Source: Latrodectus hesperus | Taxonomy: Eukaryota > Arthropoda > Arachnida > Araneae > Theridiidae | Assembly: GCA_037975125.1 (NCBI GenBank) | Contig: CM075853.1 | Location: 87,771,859 to 87,835,858 of the forward strand | DNA length: 64,000 bases | Direction of reading: 5' to 3' | In this document: in pieces, positions 9,391 through 20,666 of the stretch | How the letters are laid out: each line of letters begins with the position of its first letter | Numbering within the stretch: the stretch's first letter is position 1 | Notes under the pieces: model-generated | What the model saw: the letters and a program-made list of their open reading frames with translations, nothing else | What the model was told of the DNA's origin: nothing | Databases searched by the model: none | Made by a program: the position numbers and the translations under genes

Positions 9391-12227
9391 TTTTTAATGT
9401 TTGAAATAATAAATGGCATATTAAAATAAAAGTAATACTAGTAAATCGGGCATTTTACGCTCAAGAACAAAATAGGGAAGGGAAAAAAGTGTGATCAATA
9501 AAATACATTTTAAACATTTTTATAGAAATAGTTGATTTTAATCAGAGCAAAAGAAAAATTTTTTTGGTTTATATATTACTTATAATCCCTTTAAAAATTT
9601 TATTATGATACATTTAGACTCTATCTCTGTGATATATAGTGAATTAAATCTATGATTCCTAACCAAATCAAAGGTATGTTTACAATAAGTACTCTCTGAA
9701 GCAATACATATACATATGCAAACTTAAAGGATATTTCAAAATGCAGTCGGTACTTTTAAAAAAGTTCACAATAAAGGGATAAAAATAATGATTAAATAAA
9801 CAAAAGATTAAGCAGTCTAATAACTACAAGACTAGGGCCAAAAAGGATATTTTAAACAAAGAATAGGGTAGTTTTTGGAGCAAATCTAAACTAATTAGAT
9901 ATCAAATACGAAACGTTAAGGAACCGCAAATTTAAGTCAATTGATGATGAAATTAGTATGCACAAACTTTAACATCAAAAGTAAATTCATATATTCACAG
10001 TTGAAACACATTTAAAAAACAAGTTTAATTCAGTTATTTTTAAATGAATGAAATGCCATCCGGTACAAACTTAATCTTTGAATGAAAATTGAATACGTTT
10101 AATCCGAAATGTCAACAAGGAAGTTACTTGGTTTTACTTTTTTTGAAAGTAAGATCAATTCTACAAACCACATACAATGAATATTTATAGATCTCAACAA
10201 AAGAGACTCCAGCAACAAATATAAAAAGAATTGTAGCAGTACTTTTAGCAAAATTGTAGTAGTATTTTTACCAAAAATAACAGGGCTTTTTTTTTACCCT
10301 CCCAATTTTCAAAGCGATTATTTTGCCATTTGCAAACTAAATGTGAACTAAAAAGATATTTATATTAATTTGCCAACATTAGAAGTTCTTGTCCATCAAA
10401 ATATTATGATTTGACATATTACTGTGAAAATAGAAAATATAATTTTGATATTACAATTATTCCTTACTTTTTTCAAGAATTGTTATTTAGTAAAATTTAA
10501 ATGTTACAAATAACAGAATAATGAAACATAATGTTCTAATATATATCATCGATTTGATAAGAACTTCCTTTATGCTCTTATTCAGAAATGGATTTTATAA
10601 AACTTTTTATGTGTGTGAGTGTGTGTTTGACTGATTAAAAAGTTTTTTTTGGCAATTATATATTAATTATAATTATTTCTGATAACAGCGAAAATCATTT
10701 TACAATATAATGACATTAAATGATTTTGGATGAAAAATATAAATGAATCGTTTGGAATTTGAATGCAATATAAATAGTTTATTATATAAAATGTGAACTT
10801 ATTATATAAAATAATGAACTTACTGATAAAATTAGTGGTTACTATATAAAATGAATAGCTATCTAGCTATATATTTCCCAAATTAATCATAATAAACTTT
10901 ATACTGCAGATTTCTTTAAAAAAATTCAATTTTTGAATACATAGATTAGCAATTGTTAATGTTTAAATGCTTACCAAATTCAAACAGTGTGAGAGTAATT
11001 AAAAATTATATAGCTTAGACGGCTATTATGATTAAAAAGAAATAAGCTGATTATTAAATAAAAAAATAAAATAAACAAAATAAAACTAAACATAAAATTA
11101 TCAATTCAGAAAATATTAACTATTACTTAAAACATTAAAGCAATTAGAAAATTTAATTACAACTGAGAAACTCGAAATACAATACAACCACATTATTATG
11201 TATTTGTTTCATAAGAATTGATTTGAAATCTAAAACAAATCTTTAAAATGAATTCATTTTATATAAATTAAATATATAGGAAATTAAGAATCCATTTGTT
11301 TTGAATAACAAATCAATGGGATATTTTTAAAATTGGACAAATGTAAAACAAAAAAAACAGTTTTTGCTTTTTAAATCTATTTAACGTATTATAGAACAAA
11401 TATTACAGTTAAAGGGTTTTACCTTAGTTTTTGCCCTGGTATATTCATTCAATCACTCTACAAACTATTTCAGATATTCAAGAAATAATTTTTAACAGTT
11501 CTCAGCATCAGACCAATTGCTAAAACTGCAGTAAAGCAATTTTATGCCTTTCATATCTGGTTTCTTTTATGATACTTCTTTAAAAAAGAACTGCACTCAT
11601 GCGCTGCCCAAACAGAAATCCAAAAAATTTCAAACATGGATTATGAAAGTATAACACAAAATCCATATACCATTGTTCAACAGTGACCAGGATGAAACCG
11701 AAATCCTATTCCAAAAATATCAATAAGCAACTATTTTGGGAACAGGACACAAATTTTTATAAGAGATATTTGACAATGTAATCTGCGATGTAAAAAACAT
11801 TAAAACAACTTTAATTTTAATATTAAATCAACTAGCGAGAATATTTTCTGAAAAAAATATTGGGTTTTATTAGTCACATAATTCAATATTTGCATCCGAA
11901 AAGTTGTATTAAAAATATTCTCAGTGGATCTAACTATAAAATGTAACACCACGTTATATGGACAGCCGAAAGCCGCAAAACATTTAAGTATTCGACATGT
12001 TTTGCTGTCCGGAAGTTCATAGATAACGGATATATAATTTTTAGTTCCGATTTTCATTGCACGTATTTTTTGAGTATTTTTAATTAGTTTTTACATATTA
12101 CTTTGGTTTAAACAAATCAGGACTTCTTTTTATCACATAATTAATATTGGTACATCATTTCCTTTGGGATTTAAGCCAAAAAATGCAATCAACCGTCAAA
12201 ATTAGTCGACTGTTTCCAAGTAGTGCA
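9391..12227. other. AT-rich noncoding DNA
   Basis: No gene recognised. The region has many A/T runs, a short TG-rich stretch near 10,610-10,630 and the imperfect tandem repeat listed at 10,779. The minus-strand frame at 11,800-12,057 has no recognisable features. Confidence 0.55.
10779..10858 (+). repeat. Imperfect ~20-bp tandem repeat, four units
   Basis: Four adjacent units of 19-21 bases share the pattern TTA-TATATAAAAT-GAA. Units start at about 10779, 10799, 10820 and 10839. The third unit is the most diverged. Confidence 0.6.
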
Positions 12228-12370
12228 TAAACTCCCCAGCGTACACCAAATGTGCATGCAGAAAGAATAAACGCAACGCCCATCTCAATTTGGTCAACAA
12301 TGGCTGGGCTCGAACAATAGACCTCCCACTATAAGAAACAGGCTTTTATAGACCACAACAAATGCATTGG
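12228..12370 (-). repeat. tRNA-derived SINE, family C, minus strand
   Basis: On the minus strand, GTTCGAGCCCAGCCATTGTT (12296-12315) carries the B box and the family phrase CAGCCATTRTTGA. It is followed by GAGATGGGCGTTGCG and TGCATGCACAT, which correspond to the copies at 13.8 and 57.6 kb. The A-box side is degraded. No target duplication was found, so this is an old copy. Confidence 0.65.
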
Positions 12371-12539
12371 CTACAACATTTGTCTTTAAGCAAAATAACA
12401 TTAGAAGTCTAGCAACAGTCATAAACATGTTGCTCTTGTTATAATTTTAGAAAGAAAAAATTTAAAAAAGAATGACGCTAATTTGTGAGTATTCTAATTT
12501 TAAAAATGCCATCCATGTAGATCTCCGAGCAAAAGAAGA
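12371..12539. other. AT-rich spacer
   Basis: Short noncoding spacer between a SINE and the GC island. Nothing recognised. Confidence 0.5.
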
Positions 12540-13330
12540 CAAAAAAAATCATCTTGTGGGTTGGGGAGAAACTTTTTTTCTCCCATTAAGAACACGCAAA
12601 ACAAATTATGCTACCGCTTTTTGCCTCCGTCACAGTTGAACAATTCAGACACCAAATAAATAAACGACAGCGCACACAGGGCAAACAAGAGAAAAAATTT
12701 TTTTTAAGTAACCGAGCTCCCAAGTATAAAGTGTTCCAAGCCCTGAAGTTGATGGTTGCGGGGGGCGGGAAAGAAAGTTCCCAGGCGCGAGTGGTAAAAG
12801 AACGCTTCTGTCTCTGCAGACGCGTGGGCGATTCTGCAAGTGCTTCAAGAAGCAAAAGAAAAGGGCATGACGCAGAGCCCGGCTGCTACCAGACGCCTCC
12901 GAACGCATAGAACAAAAGAATAATCATCCCAACAACAACAAAAACAAAGACGTGGAAGGAGCAATACTCGGTTTCCGGCACGGAAAGCCATAAAGAAGAC
13001 AGAAGAAGATAGTGAAAATATTCCAAAAGCGGCTCGAGAGGTTCTTTTTTGTTTCATCTCGTAATCAAGAGTAAATGAAGCATCCTGGAGAGACGGGTAT
13101 GCGTGTCTCAATTACATCTCCTCATCTCTGCTGTTTGGGGGAAGCGCGGGAACAATTCAAATGGATCCTTCTCTCTCTCTCCTCCTTTTTTAAGTAGTTT
13201 CTCAAAGGGGAAATAATGAATTTAATTGCAAGACGACCTGCGCTCTGGAAGAGTTCTTCACCCATTACGTGGTGATAAGACTCAACAAGATCAATTACAG
13301 ATAAACGTGACTTCCTTTAAGTTGTCTTCA
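12540..13330. promoter_or_regulatory. Large GC-rich island with GC box, Egr site and TATA-like word
   Basis: About 800 bases of near-balanced composition stand out sharply from the AT-rich flanks. On the plus strand there is a TATAAAG (12725-12731), a GC box GGGGGCGGGA (12761-12770) and a perfect Egr/Zif268-type site GCGTGGGCG (12822-12830). Further on are purine-rich tracts (12980-13020) and a (CT)n tract (13169-13182). Overlapping open frames occur on both strands (for example 12608-12910 plus, 12586-12855 minus). None shows a domain, and overlap on both strands suggests composition rather than coding. The best guess is a promoter, enhancer or noncoding 5' exon. An old transposable element is possible. 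Confidence 0.4.
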
Positions 13331-13639
13331 CCTCAAATGGTTTCCCAGAGCAAAAAGAATACAGAAAAATTTGATATAAATTAGAGAGAGAAAAAATATT
13401 ATTAAAACCATCTTACTCCTGAATTAGATATTAGAGAATAAAATTTGAAATATGATTCTTTTTGTATCATAATTACGTATGCAACAACCAAATCATATTT
13501 ACATTTTTTATTTTACTTTAAGAAAAATAAATTTATAATTCCACACGATCAATACTAAATGCAATTTTTAAAGCGTAAAGTTTAATTTCTGTTTGGTATA
13601 GAAGCGATCGAGATATTGTTTGTAGCCGCTACGATAATT
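13331..13639. other. AT-rich noncoding DNA, nothing recognised
   Basis: No features supported. Confidence 0.5.
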
Positions 13640-13770
13640 GTTTGTATGAGAGTTCATTTAGTGTCGCTGCCAGCCACTTTTGCACAAGTGGGCTAATTTG
13701 GTTCGGCTTAGGCGAGATTCGAACTTGCAAACTGAAGGCAATAGCGCTAAACTTACGGTTTAAGGAAGAT
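13640..13770 (-). repeat. tRNA-derived SINE, family B, minus strand
   Basis: On the minus strand a B box AAGTTCGAATCTC (about 13715-13727) is followed after a deletion by TTAGCCCACTTGTGCAAAA and then AGCGACACTAA. These match the family-B tail (TTAGCCCTCTTGTGTGCAAA, AGCGACAAAC) seen at 20.0 kb. It abuts a family-C SINE head to head. Confidence 0.6.
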
Positions 13771-13784
13771 TCCAAAGGGCAAAA

Positions 13785-13940
13785 ATCATTCACAACAGGG
13801 TCTACTTGTAAGACAATGATCTTCACAGCGAAAGGTTTCGGGTTCAATCCCAGCCATTATTGAACAACAGGAGATGCATGTTGCATTGCTTTCTGTATGC
13901 ACATCTGTCCATGAAGGGTACTTTTTTGTAAAAGTACTTA
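13785..13940 (+). repeat. tRNA-derived SINE, family C
   Basis: The B box GGTTCAATCCC (13841-13851) is followed by CAGCCATTATTGAACAACAG and then TTGCTTTCTGTATGCACATC and TGTCCATGAAGGGTACTTTT, the fullest body of family C in the window. The A-box region around 13800-13815 is weak. Confidence 0.7.
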
Positions 13941-14299
13941 TATTGTCATTATCATAGAAAAACATTAAATATAATGATTTTTATAATTAGTTCTACATTT
14001 TTTATGTTATTTTTTCTATCTGCTTTTTTCCCAATCTATTTTTTTTAATTTTCACAATATTTTCATCGTATAAAGGTTACATTTGATACAGTATTTTTGT
14101 TTATTATAAAAGTTTAATATCATATAATAATGCATTTATCCTGATGTCTATAATAATCTAATATGACGTATATTGAGATTTAATTGCTTTTATGAAGATC
14201 TTTTGCATATGGACTTCTGCACTTATAGAAACAATGGTTTAAAATGTACTCTGAATTACTACAGACATCCAGCGACGATGAAGGAGTCAAATCAATGAA
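13941..14299. other. AT-rich noncoding DNA, nothing recognised
   Basis: No features supported. Confidence 0.5.
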
Positions 14300-14456
14300 T
14301 TGCTTCAATAAATGAACCCTTCGATTAAATAGTTCATAGGTTCGAGTCCCCTCAAGGGCATGGATGTTTGCAGTGTTTGGAATCCACATTGAAATGCAAG
14401 TCCAAGTCTAATGAGCTCTCGCTGGCAATCAATAAATGATCGTCGAGCGACAAACT
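14300..14456 (+). repeat. tRNA-derived SINE, family B
   Basis: The B box GGTTCGAGTCCC (14339-14350) is followed by GGGCATGGATGTTTGCAGTG, TTTGGAATCCACATTGAAAT and finally CGTCGAGCGACAAAC (about 14441-14455). These are the same landmarks, in the same order, as the copy at 20.0 kb. The A-box side is diverged. The minus-strand frame over it is not a gene. Confidence 0.7.
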
Positions 14457-17259
14457 AAGGACCCCAGAGATGGCTTGCTCAATTATCAGGTTTGGTTTAT
14501 TTATCATTTTACGGTCACTTCTTGAACATGAGGAATAAACTTGATCGGGACAAACAGATTAAATTGAATTCTGAATCACAATAAACAAAAATAATTAAGC
14601 GATTTGTCGATTCGATGGAAATCAAACCTACAAACATTTTGATACCAGATCGGAGCATTAATAACGTAAGCGAGAACTAGAAAAATCTGTATTAATAATA
14701 ATATGTAATAAATATTTACATAAATTACATTATTTTCAAAAATAATAGGTGTAATTTATGGTGTTTTTTAATATTTTTAATTTATAAACTTCCCTAGAGT
14801 CTTTTTTTAGAGATCCTTCAATCAATTTATATGAAAGGTATAATCTTCAGAAATGTCGAATCACATTCGTTAATGATTTATTTTTATACATAAAAAATTT
14901 AACTCTTTCATATTTGTGTAAGAAAAAATCTAATACGACCTACATTGTTTTTTTTTTCTTTTTACTTTTTTAAGCTGATTGGATTTGATTAAATTATTTT
15001 TTATATTTAAATTATCTTATTCCCTGTAAATTATTCAATAGATTTTCACTAAATTGCCGACTTTCACTTTTTCATCAGTAAAAAAAATACATACTGCACT
15101 TATCTTTTTTGCCATAAAGAAAACTAATATTTTTTTATATTAGACTAAGATGAAAGGCGAAAATGAGTACATTTTAGATTCAATGATAATTAAATTACAT
15201 AAGATAAGAAATGAAATTTTGAATTACAACATTAACTTATTAAATACAACGCATTTTGTTACACGTACACGTTTTTCAGATTTAAACACAGTGCTGCTAC
15301 TTTATAATATTCATTGAATTTTCAAATTTTAACTATTCTAAAGACGTAATTACCCCATGGAACATGACATACATCATTGTTATAAAAAGAAATTACTTAT
15401 AAACCATACATAAAACTTTTTTTTAATGAAACATTAAATAAAATCAGCACTATAAATTTTTGGTTAAATTTAAGGCAATCATTGAAAAATCTACAGCAAT
15501 ATTTAACTGAAAAGAAATGAGCATACATACAGAGCATATTACGTATTTAGTCAAAATAATTTTTGCCTTTAATGTGATGTAGGATTAGTAGTATCGGTTA
15601 AAAATTATGAAATATTCCTGCACAATATGCATATATATCTTACTGTAGAAAAAAGCTGATAAAGGCTCTATAGATAAGAACGGAATCTTATATATATACA
15701 GAATAAAACTTCCGTTAAAAATGAACCACGTATTTTAGAACCACACAAATAGATACCAATTATACACTTAAAAGAAGTTCAATATTTAGTACTGACTTTA
15801 GCAAATTCACGCATATTCCAATTTTCAACTGTCCAATATTATCACAAATAAAACATCCAATGAAAAATGGGATCACAGAAGTGCATTACTTATATTCCAC
15901 GAGTGATAAATTTATTTGCATGATTTTATAAAACACGTATTTAGACAAGATTGTATGTACCTATTAAGTAGTTTTTTTTTCAGCAATAAATTAAAAATAT
16001 AAATTTTACCAAAAAGAATTCCACTTTAATAAATCGGATGAAATAAATAAATGACATCAGCAGTACGCATTAAATTTTTATTTCGAATTGTCATGTGGCG
16101 GCGAGAAATGTAAGCATGTAAATCACAATTTTAAATTTACAAGAAATTAAATTTCAAAAGAAATAAAAAAAATATTGCTTCCTCTCCATATCATAAATTT
16201 AAATAATGATGTCGTAACTGTTTTTAAAGTAAAATAAAAAAGAAATCTAGTCACAGTGATTTATAACTTCGTTCCTAATAACCCATAAGCAAGCACCAAT
16301 AATGAAAGGATACAGCGGAAGCAAACCCAATGAATGGATTTCCTAATAAGGTAGATCACGAAAAAGGTAAACCGGTCTTATTAACTCACTTTTTTTTCAA
16401 AACGTTTCCGCCAAATAAGCATAAGGCAAGAAGGGTCAAATTGACAAAAAGTTGAACAGAAACGCTTAATTACTATGATAAATCACAAGTATAAGAATAA
16501 CAGATATCAATAGACAATAAATAGAAAAAGTAAAAATTTATGAATAAATTAGCTTAAGTAAATCCTGGATTTGAATATAACTAGTTTTTTCCCCCGAAAA
16601 ATGAGTTATATGCATTATCTGATTATTTCTTATTTTTTAATGCCACAAGCTCCAGTTTAGTAATTCAATAATCGAAAAATTAGAATGCTCCCATTATGAA
16701 ATCGACGCAGCTTTATCGGAAAAACTTATAAGTCATTTTTATTCTACACATAATGTTCAAAATTCGCTTTAGATTAAATAAAAACTCTTTCTATTGTCTT
16801 TTTTAGTAAATTAAGTTCATTATATTTGTCGATAATTATACAGATTTCATACAATTGCGATACATTTCCCATTCTCTGACATAAGCAGTCGGAAATGTAC
16901 CGACTTTTCGAAAATTACAAATTAGTTGGCTCTAATAGCAAACAATCTTGTAATTTTGGACAATGGCCAAATGAGGAAGTCAACATCTGAGCTGGGATAC
17001 TTTTTTCTACGCCACACTAGCGTAACATTAAAATTAGCTTGCCAGCAATTTTTATGAAAATCTTTTGATACATTGAAATTCAGAGGGATACTTCAAACGT
17101 GAGGATAACTTACTTGCTTAAAACGGGAATGGTAAAAATGGCGGTAAAATGCTTACGTGATACTGAATGTCCCCTCATGTTGGGGTGGAGGACGACGCCA
17201 GCTGAAGTAACGATCACTAACATAAACTCAAAATTTGGAATTTAAATAGTTTAAAAAAA
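14457..17259. other. AT-rich noncoding DNA, nothing recognised
   Basis: No gene, tRNA-like boxes or supported repeats. Only homopolymer runs and short AT-rich words. Confidence 0.55.
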
Positions 17260-17410
17260 TTTAATTTTTTAATGGTAAAGCACACTAGTCTCGCAAAAAG
17301 TGGTGTTGACGCAACCTGCTTTCACTTCAAATGGTGGAATTGAACTTGGGGATTTTAGATGATTCAGTAACGGTTTAAATGTGCTTTGCTGCTAGCAGAA
17401 TTTATTTCTT
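17260..17410 (-). repeat. Possible very old tRNA-derived SINE
   Basis: On the minus strand AAGTTCAATTCCACCATTTG (17330-17349) resembles a B box. A degraded A-box-like CTAGCAGCAAAGC lies about 55 bases upstream of it, in a patch slightly richer in GC than its flanks. No matching copy in the window fixes its family. Confidence 0.3.
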
Positions 17411-19996
17411 CACACATTTGATATAGCTGATTTCATTGCACTGTCACAGCGTGAATTTGTTTTGAAAAGTAATGATCAAAAAATTTATCTCACCATGAGA
17501 AGTCTATATTACACTGTCAAATTATATTTTATGGTAATTTCCAGTTAACAGAAAAGAAAAGTTAGTTGTTTATGAAAAAAAAAATGAAGATAACAAGCTT
17601 AAAAATTGCTTTAAAAATATACATAAAAAAGCGAGAGAAATCGAGGACACCTTGTGGTTAGATAATGAAATAATATTCTAAGGAAAACAAATCTAAGTAT
17701 GTATTTTATTTTATTTTATTTAAGTTTATAGAAAACTTGATTAATGTATAAATGGATTGACGATTTTTAATTCCAGTCATTACAAGTTGCCGAAAACCAG
17801 CTTTTTCTAGTTCAAATTTTAGTAAACAACGTCGTCGAATATATTAAGAAAATTCTGAATTTCAGACAATTAAAAAAAAGAAACTGTCAACTTGTAGATC
17901 AACTGTCTCCCAAAAGAGAAATTGCTTTATTTACAACAGAAAAAAATCCAAAATTAAATTGAACAATTAATTTTTGTAACACTGTAAAATAAACGCGCCG
18001 TTTTATCATTTTTTTAAAATGTAACTTCTAGCATTAAATTTTTAAAGTCTACAGTAGTTAATATTAATTGCACCCAATTAAATAGAGCAACGTTTTGAAC
18101 CATAACGATATGTATAAATATGTAAATGAGATTCGGATTTAGAAATTCGATATCAAAAAAGAACTCGAACCGAATATTACAGCTCTGCTCTTTTCTTTGA
18201 CTCAACCAAGCTTAAAATAAATTTCTAAGGTCGTTTCGCATTCTTAGATAAGCTAAGATAGCAGGAATCACGAGAACTTAGCCTCTATCCCGGAATAGGC
18301 CAGTTTCATTCCCACACTTTATCTGAGCATATCTTGAGGGGATTTAAAAATTATATCTGCTTCAGGTCTAAGACATTGATTAGCTTTTCCTTTGAATCGC
18401 AATTCTCAAAGGAAGAACAAAGTATCGGAAAAGTAATTTAGATGAACTCCTGAGTGAAAAGGCGCCGTTACAAAATTACCAGAAGTTCACAAAAGAAAGC
18501 TAGTCCCGGATGGTCTGGTTGGGGGAATTTATGCAATGCTCACGAAGTAAATGGGAAAATATTCGCCAAATAAACAGGGAAAGAATGCAATTGCAAGTGA
18601 GGAATCGCCTAAAAAGGAGAATACAAATTTTAAGTCGATCCTCGTTGTAAACAAGACAAAAGATCTTCGTCTCATTATCAGATTCTTAATGAGACGGAAA
18701 TAACAATTCTGCGCTCTTCTCTTTCTGGATATAAATGCTGTGAAACTGCTGCATGAAGTATAGTACACAACAAAAGCAACTTTCTTTTCCTCAGAGAAAT
18801 CTCGAAAAACTGAAAGGGAAAGTTGAGTACTAAAGTATGAACATTAGAGGAAAGAATTCTAAATGATTTTATTTAAATAAAATTGCTTTGGAATCTAGTT
18901 CGTATGCATCATATGATCTAAAAGGTAATTGTCGAAACTTTGCATTGGAAGATTTATATTGTTCTGTATGTTATATAATAGTTAACTAATGAGATTACTT
19001 TTTTCAAACTGAATCATTTAAAACAAATTGTTAAACAAGAAAGAAGATCCTTTTTAAAAATTAATTTTTATATTGCATTTCTAAACAGTAGACACATCAA
19101 TTACTCAAATCAAGTTCCAAAACAAAATTACCATTTGGATAAAACATCAGATTGTCACACTAAAACTCGGAATATAAATATGTTTCAGGGGAAAGTAAAT
19201 TATTGCATGTTTTACACTACGAAATATGTTATATATTACTATTAAAACTGTGAAACTAAATGAATCCGCGTAAATTATAATCAAATACGATTTAAAATTA
19301 TGTATTTCTTTAGAAACTACAACAATGAACACGCACTTATAGAGAAAAAATATAAATAAATTAAAAAATTCTTGTGTTTACGATACTAATTAAAACGTAA
19401 TAATTCGAATATTGTGCATTTAGATTATTATTTTATTGTAGAAACCGTTAGTTTTCATATTTGGAAGATTTCAGTTATTTAACAATCAGTGCTAGGTATT
19501 TAGCAATAAAAAATGAATCAAATAAAATAATTTTAAATGTACTCTCAATACATAGATAATTAAGATACGGTGAAATAATTAATATCAGGGTTCAAATTCG
19601 TAAAACCGACATTCATTTGAAGAAAATCGTCTCACGGTGGTTTAGAGTAATGTAAGTAGATAATACCTTTTCTGTACAGAATACGCCAAAAATCCCATTT
19701 GACATGAATCAATTATAGATGAATTTCTTCAATAATTTTTTCAACTTCTTTAATAAGTTTGTTTTTAATTTCATTTACATTGATTTTATAGATGCTTATT
19801 GCAAATAAAAAATAGGAATATTCTAAAGTGAAGATTTATTAAAAAAATAAGCTTGAATATTTTTAGTCGCTGACCAGTGCAACTTTACATTAGGATTGAA
19901 CTGAATTAGAAGTCAGTCCTGTCAAGTTATAATGATGAGTTTATTAATCAAGTAACCGATACTTTGAATCGTTATTTTCAAACGCTAGCAATTAAA
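17411..19996. other. AT-rich noncoding DNA
   Basis: No gene recognised. A (TTTTA)n-like tract lies near 17,703-17,721. The part around 18,230-18,820 is slightly richer in GC but shows no domain or repeat landmarks. Confidence 0.5.
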
Positions 19997-20165
19997 GACC
20001 AGCCGAGCTGGTTAGAGCTCTTGTCTTTGGTTCAACTGTTCGTAGGTTCGAATCTCACAGGAGGATGGATGTTTGTAGTGTTTAGAAATCCACTTTAAAC
20101 AGTATGTGCCGGTCTAATTAGCCCTCTTGTGTGCAAAAAATAACCGTTAAGCGACAAACAAATCA
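19997..20165 (+). repeat. tRNA-derived SINE, family B (best-preserved copy)
   Basis: The tRNA head has an A-box-like AGCCGAGCTGGTTAGAGCTC (20001-20020) and a B box GGTTCGAATCT (20045-20055). It is followed by GGATGGATGTTTGTAGTG, AAATCCACTTTAAACAGTAT, GCCGGTCTAATTAGCCCTC and the tail GTTAAGCGACAAAC (20146-20159). This copy defines the family landmarks. The flanks (AATTAAAGACC and ATTTAAGAACC) are similar and may be a decayed target-site duplication. Confidence 0.8.
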
Positions 20166-20389
20166 TTTAAGAACCAATAAAACAAAATTTACAAATTATA
20201 TTAAAAAGACGAATTTTTTTCTTTTTCCGAGGCTTTCACATGTCAGATCAAAATTTTCTACAAGTCAAAAATTGATCCTTTATAGAAAAAAATTATAAAA
20301 CAATTTTTTTTTTCAAATTCATTGGTACTTCAATAAAAATTGCATATTATTTTGTTTAAATAACGATAGATTTAAAAAAAAAACTGATT

Positions 20390-20540
20390 TGTTTGTCGCT
20401 CAATGGTCATTTTGCACAAAAATGACGAGGACTGGTCATATTTATTGTTTAAAGAGGATTCAGAACCACCACAAACATCCATCCCACAAGGTGGGATTCA
20501 AAACAATGCACCGTTGAACCAAAGTGCTGATTAGCGTTAG
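20390..20540 (-). repeat. tRNA-derived SINE, family B, minus strand
   Basis: The reverse complement has GGTTCAACGGTGC, a damaged B box TTTTGAATCCCACC, GGATGGATGTTTGTGGTG and, at the left end, a tail read on the plus strand as GTTTGTCGCTCAATGGTCAT. It lies 225 bases from the plus-strand copy, making an inverted pair. Confidence 0.7.
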
Positions 20541-20575
20541 ATTTTCAATCTAATAATTAATAGGATTAATGCTCA

Positions 20576-20666
20576 CACTCGAGATATGTGGTTGTAATGA
20601 TTCAAAATCCACTTAAAATAAGTTCCGGTCTAATCAACCCTCATCTGCAAAAAGTAACTGAGAAAA
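20576..20666 (+). repeat. SINE family B fragment
   Basis: The sequence GTGGTTGTAATGATTCAAAA, then TCCACTTAAAATAAGTTCCG, GTCTAATCAACCCTCATCTG and CAAAAAGTAACTGAG parallels the 3' half of the copy at 20.0 kb. It lacks the tRNA head and the final GCGACAAAC. Confidence 0.6.
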
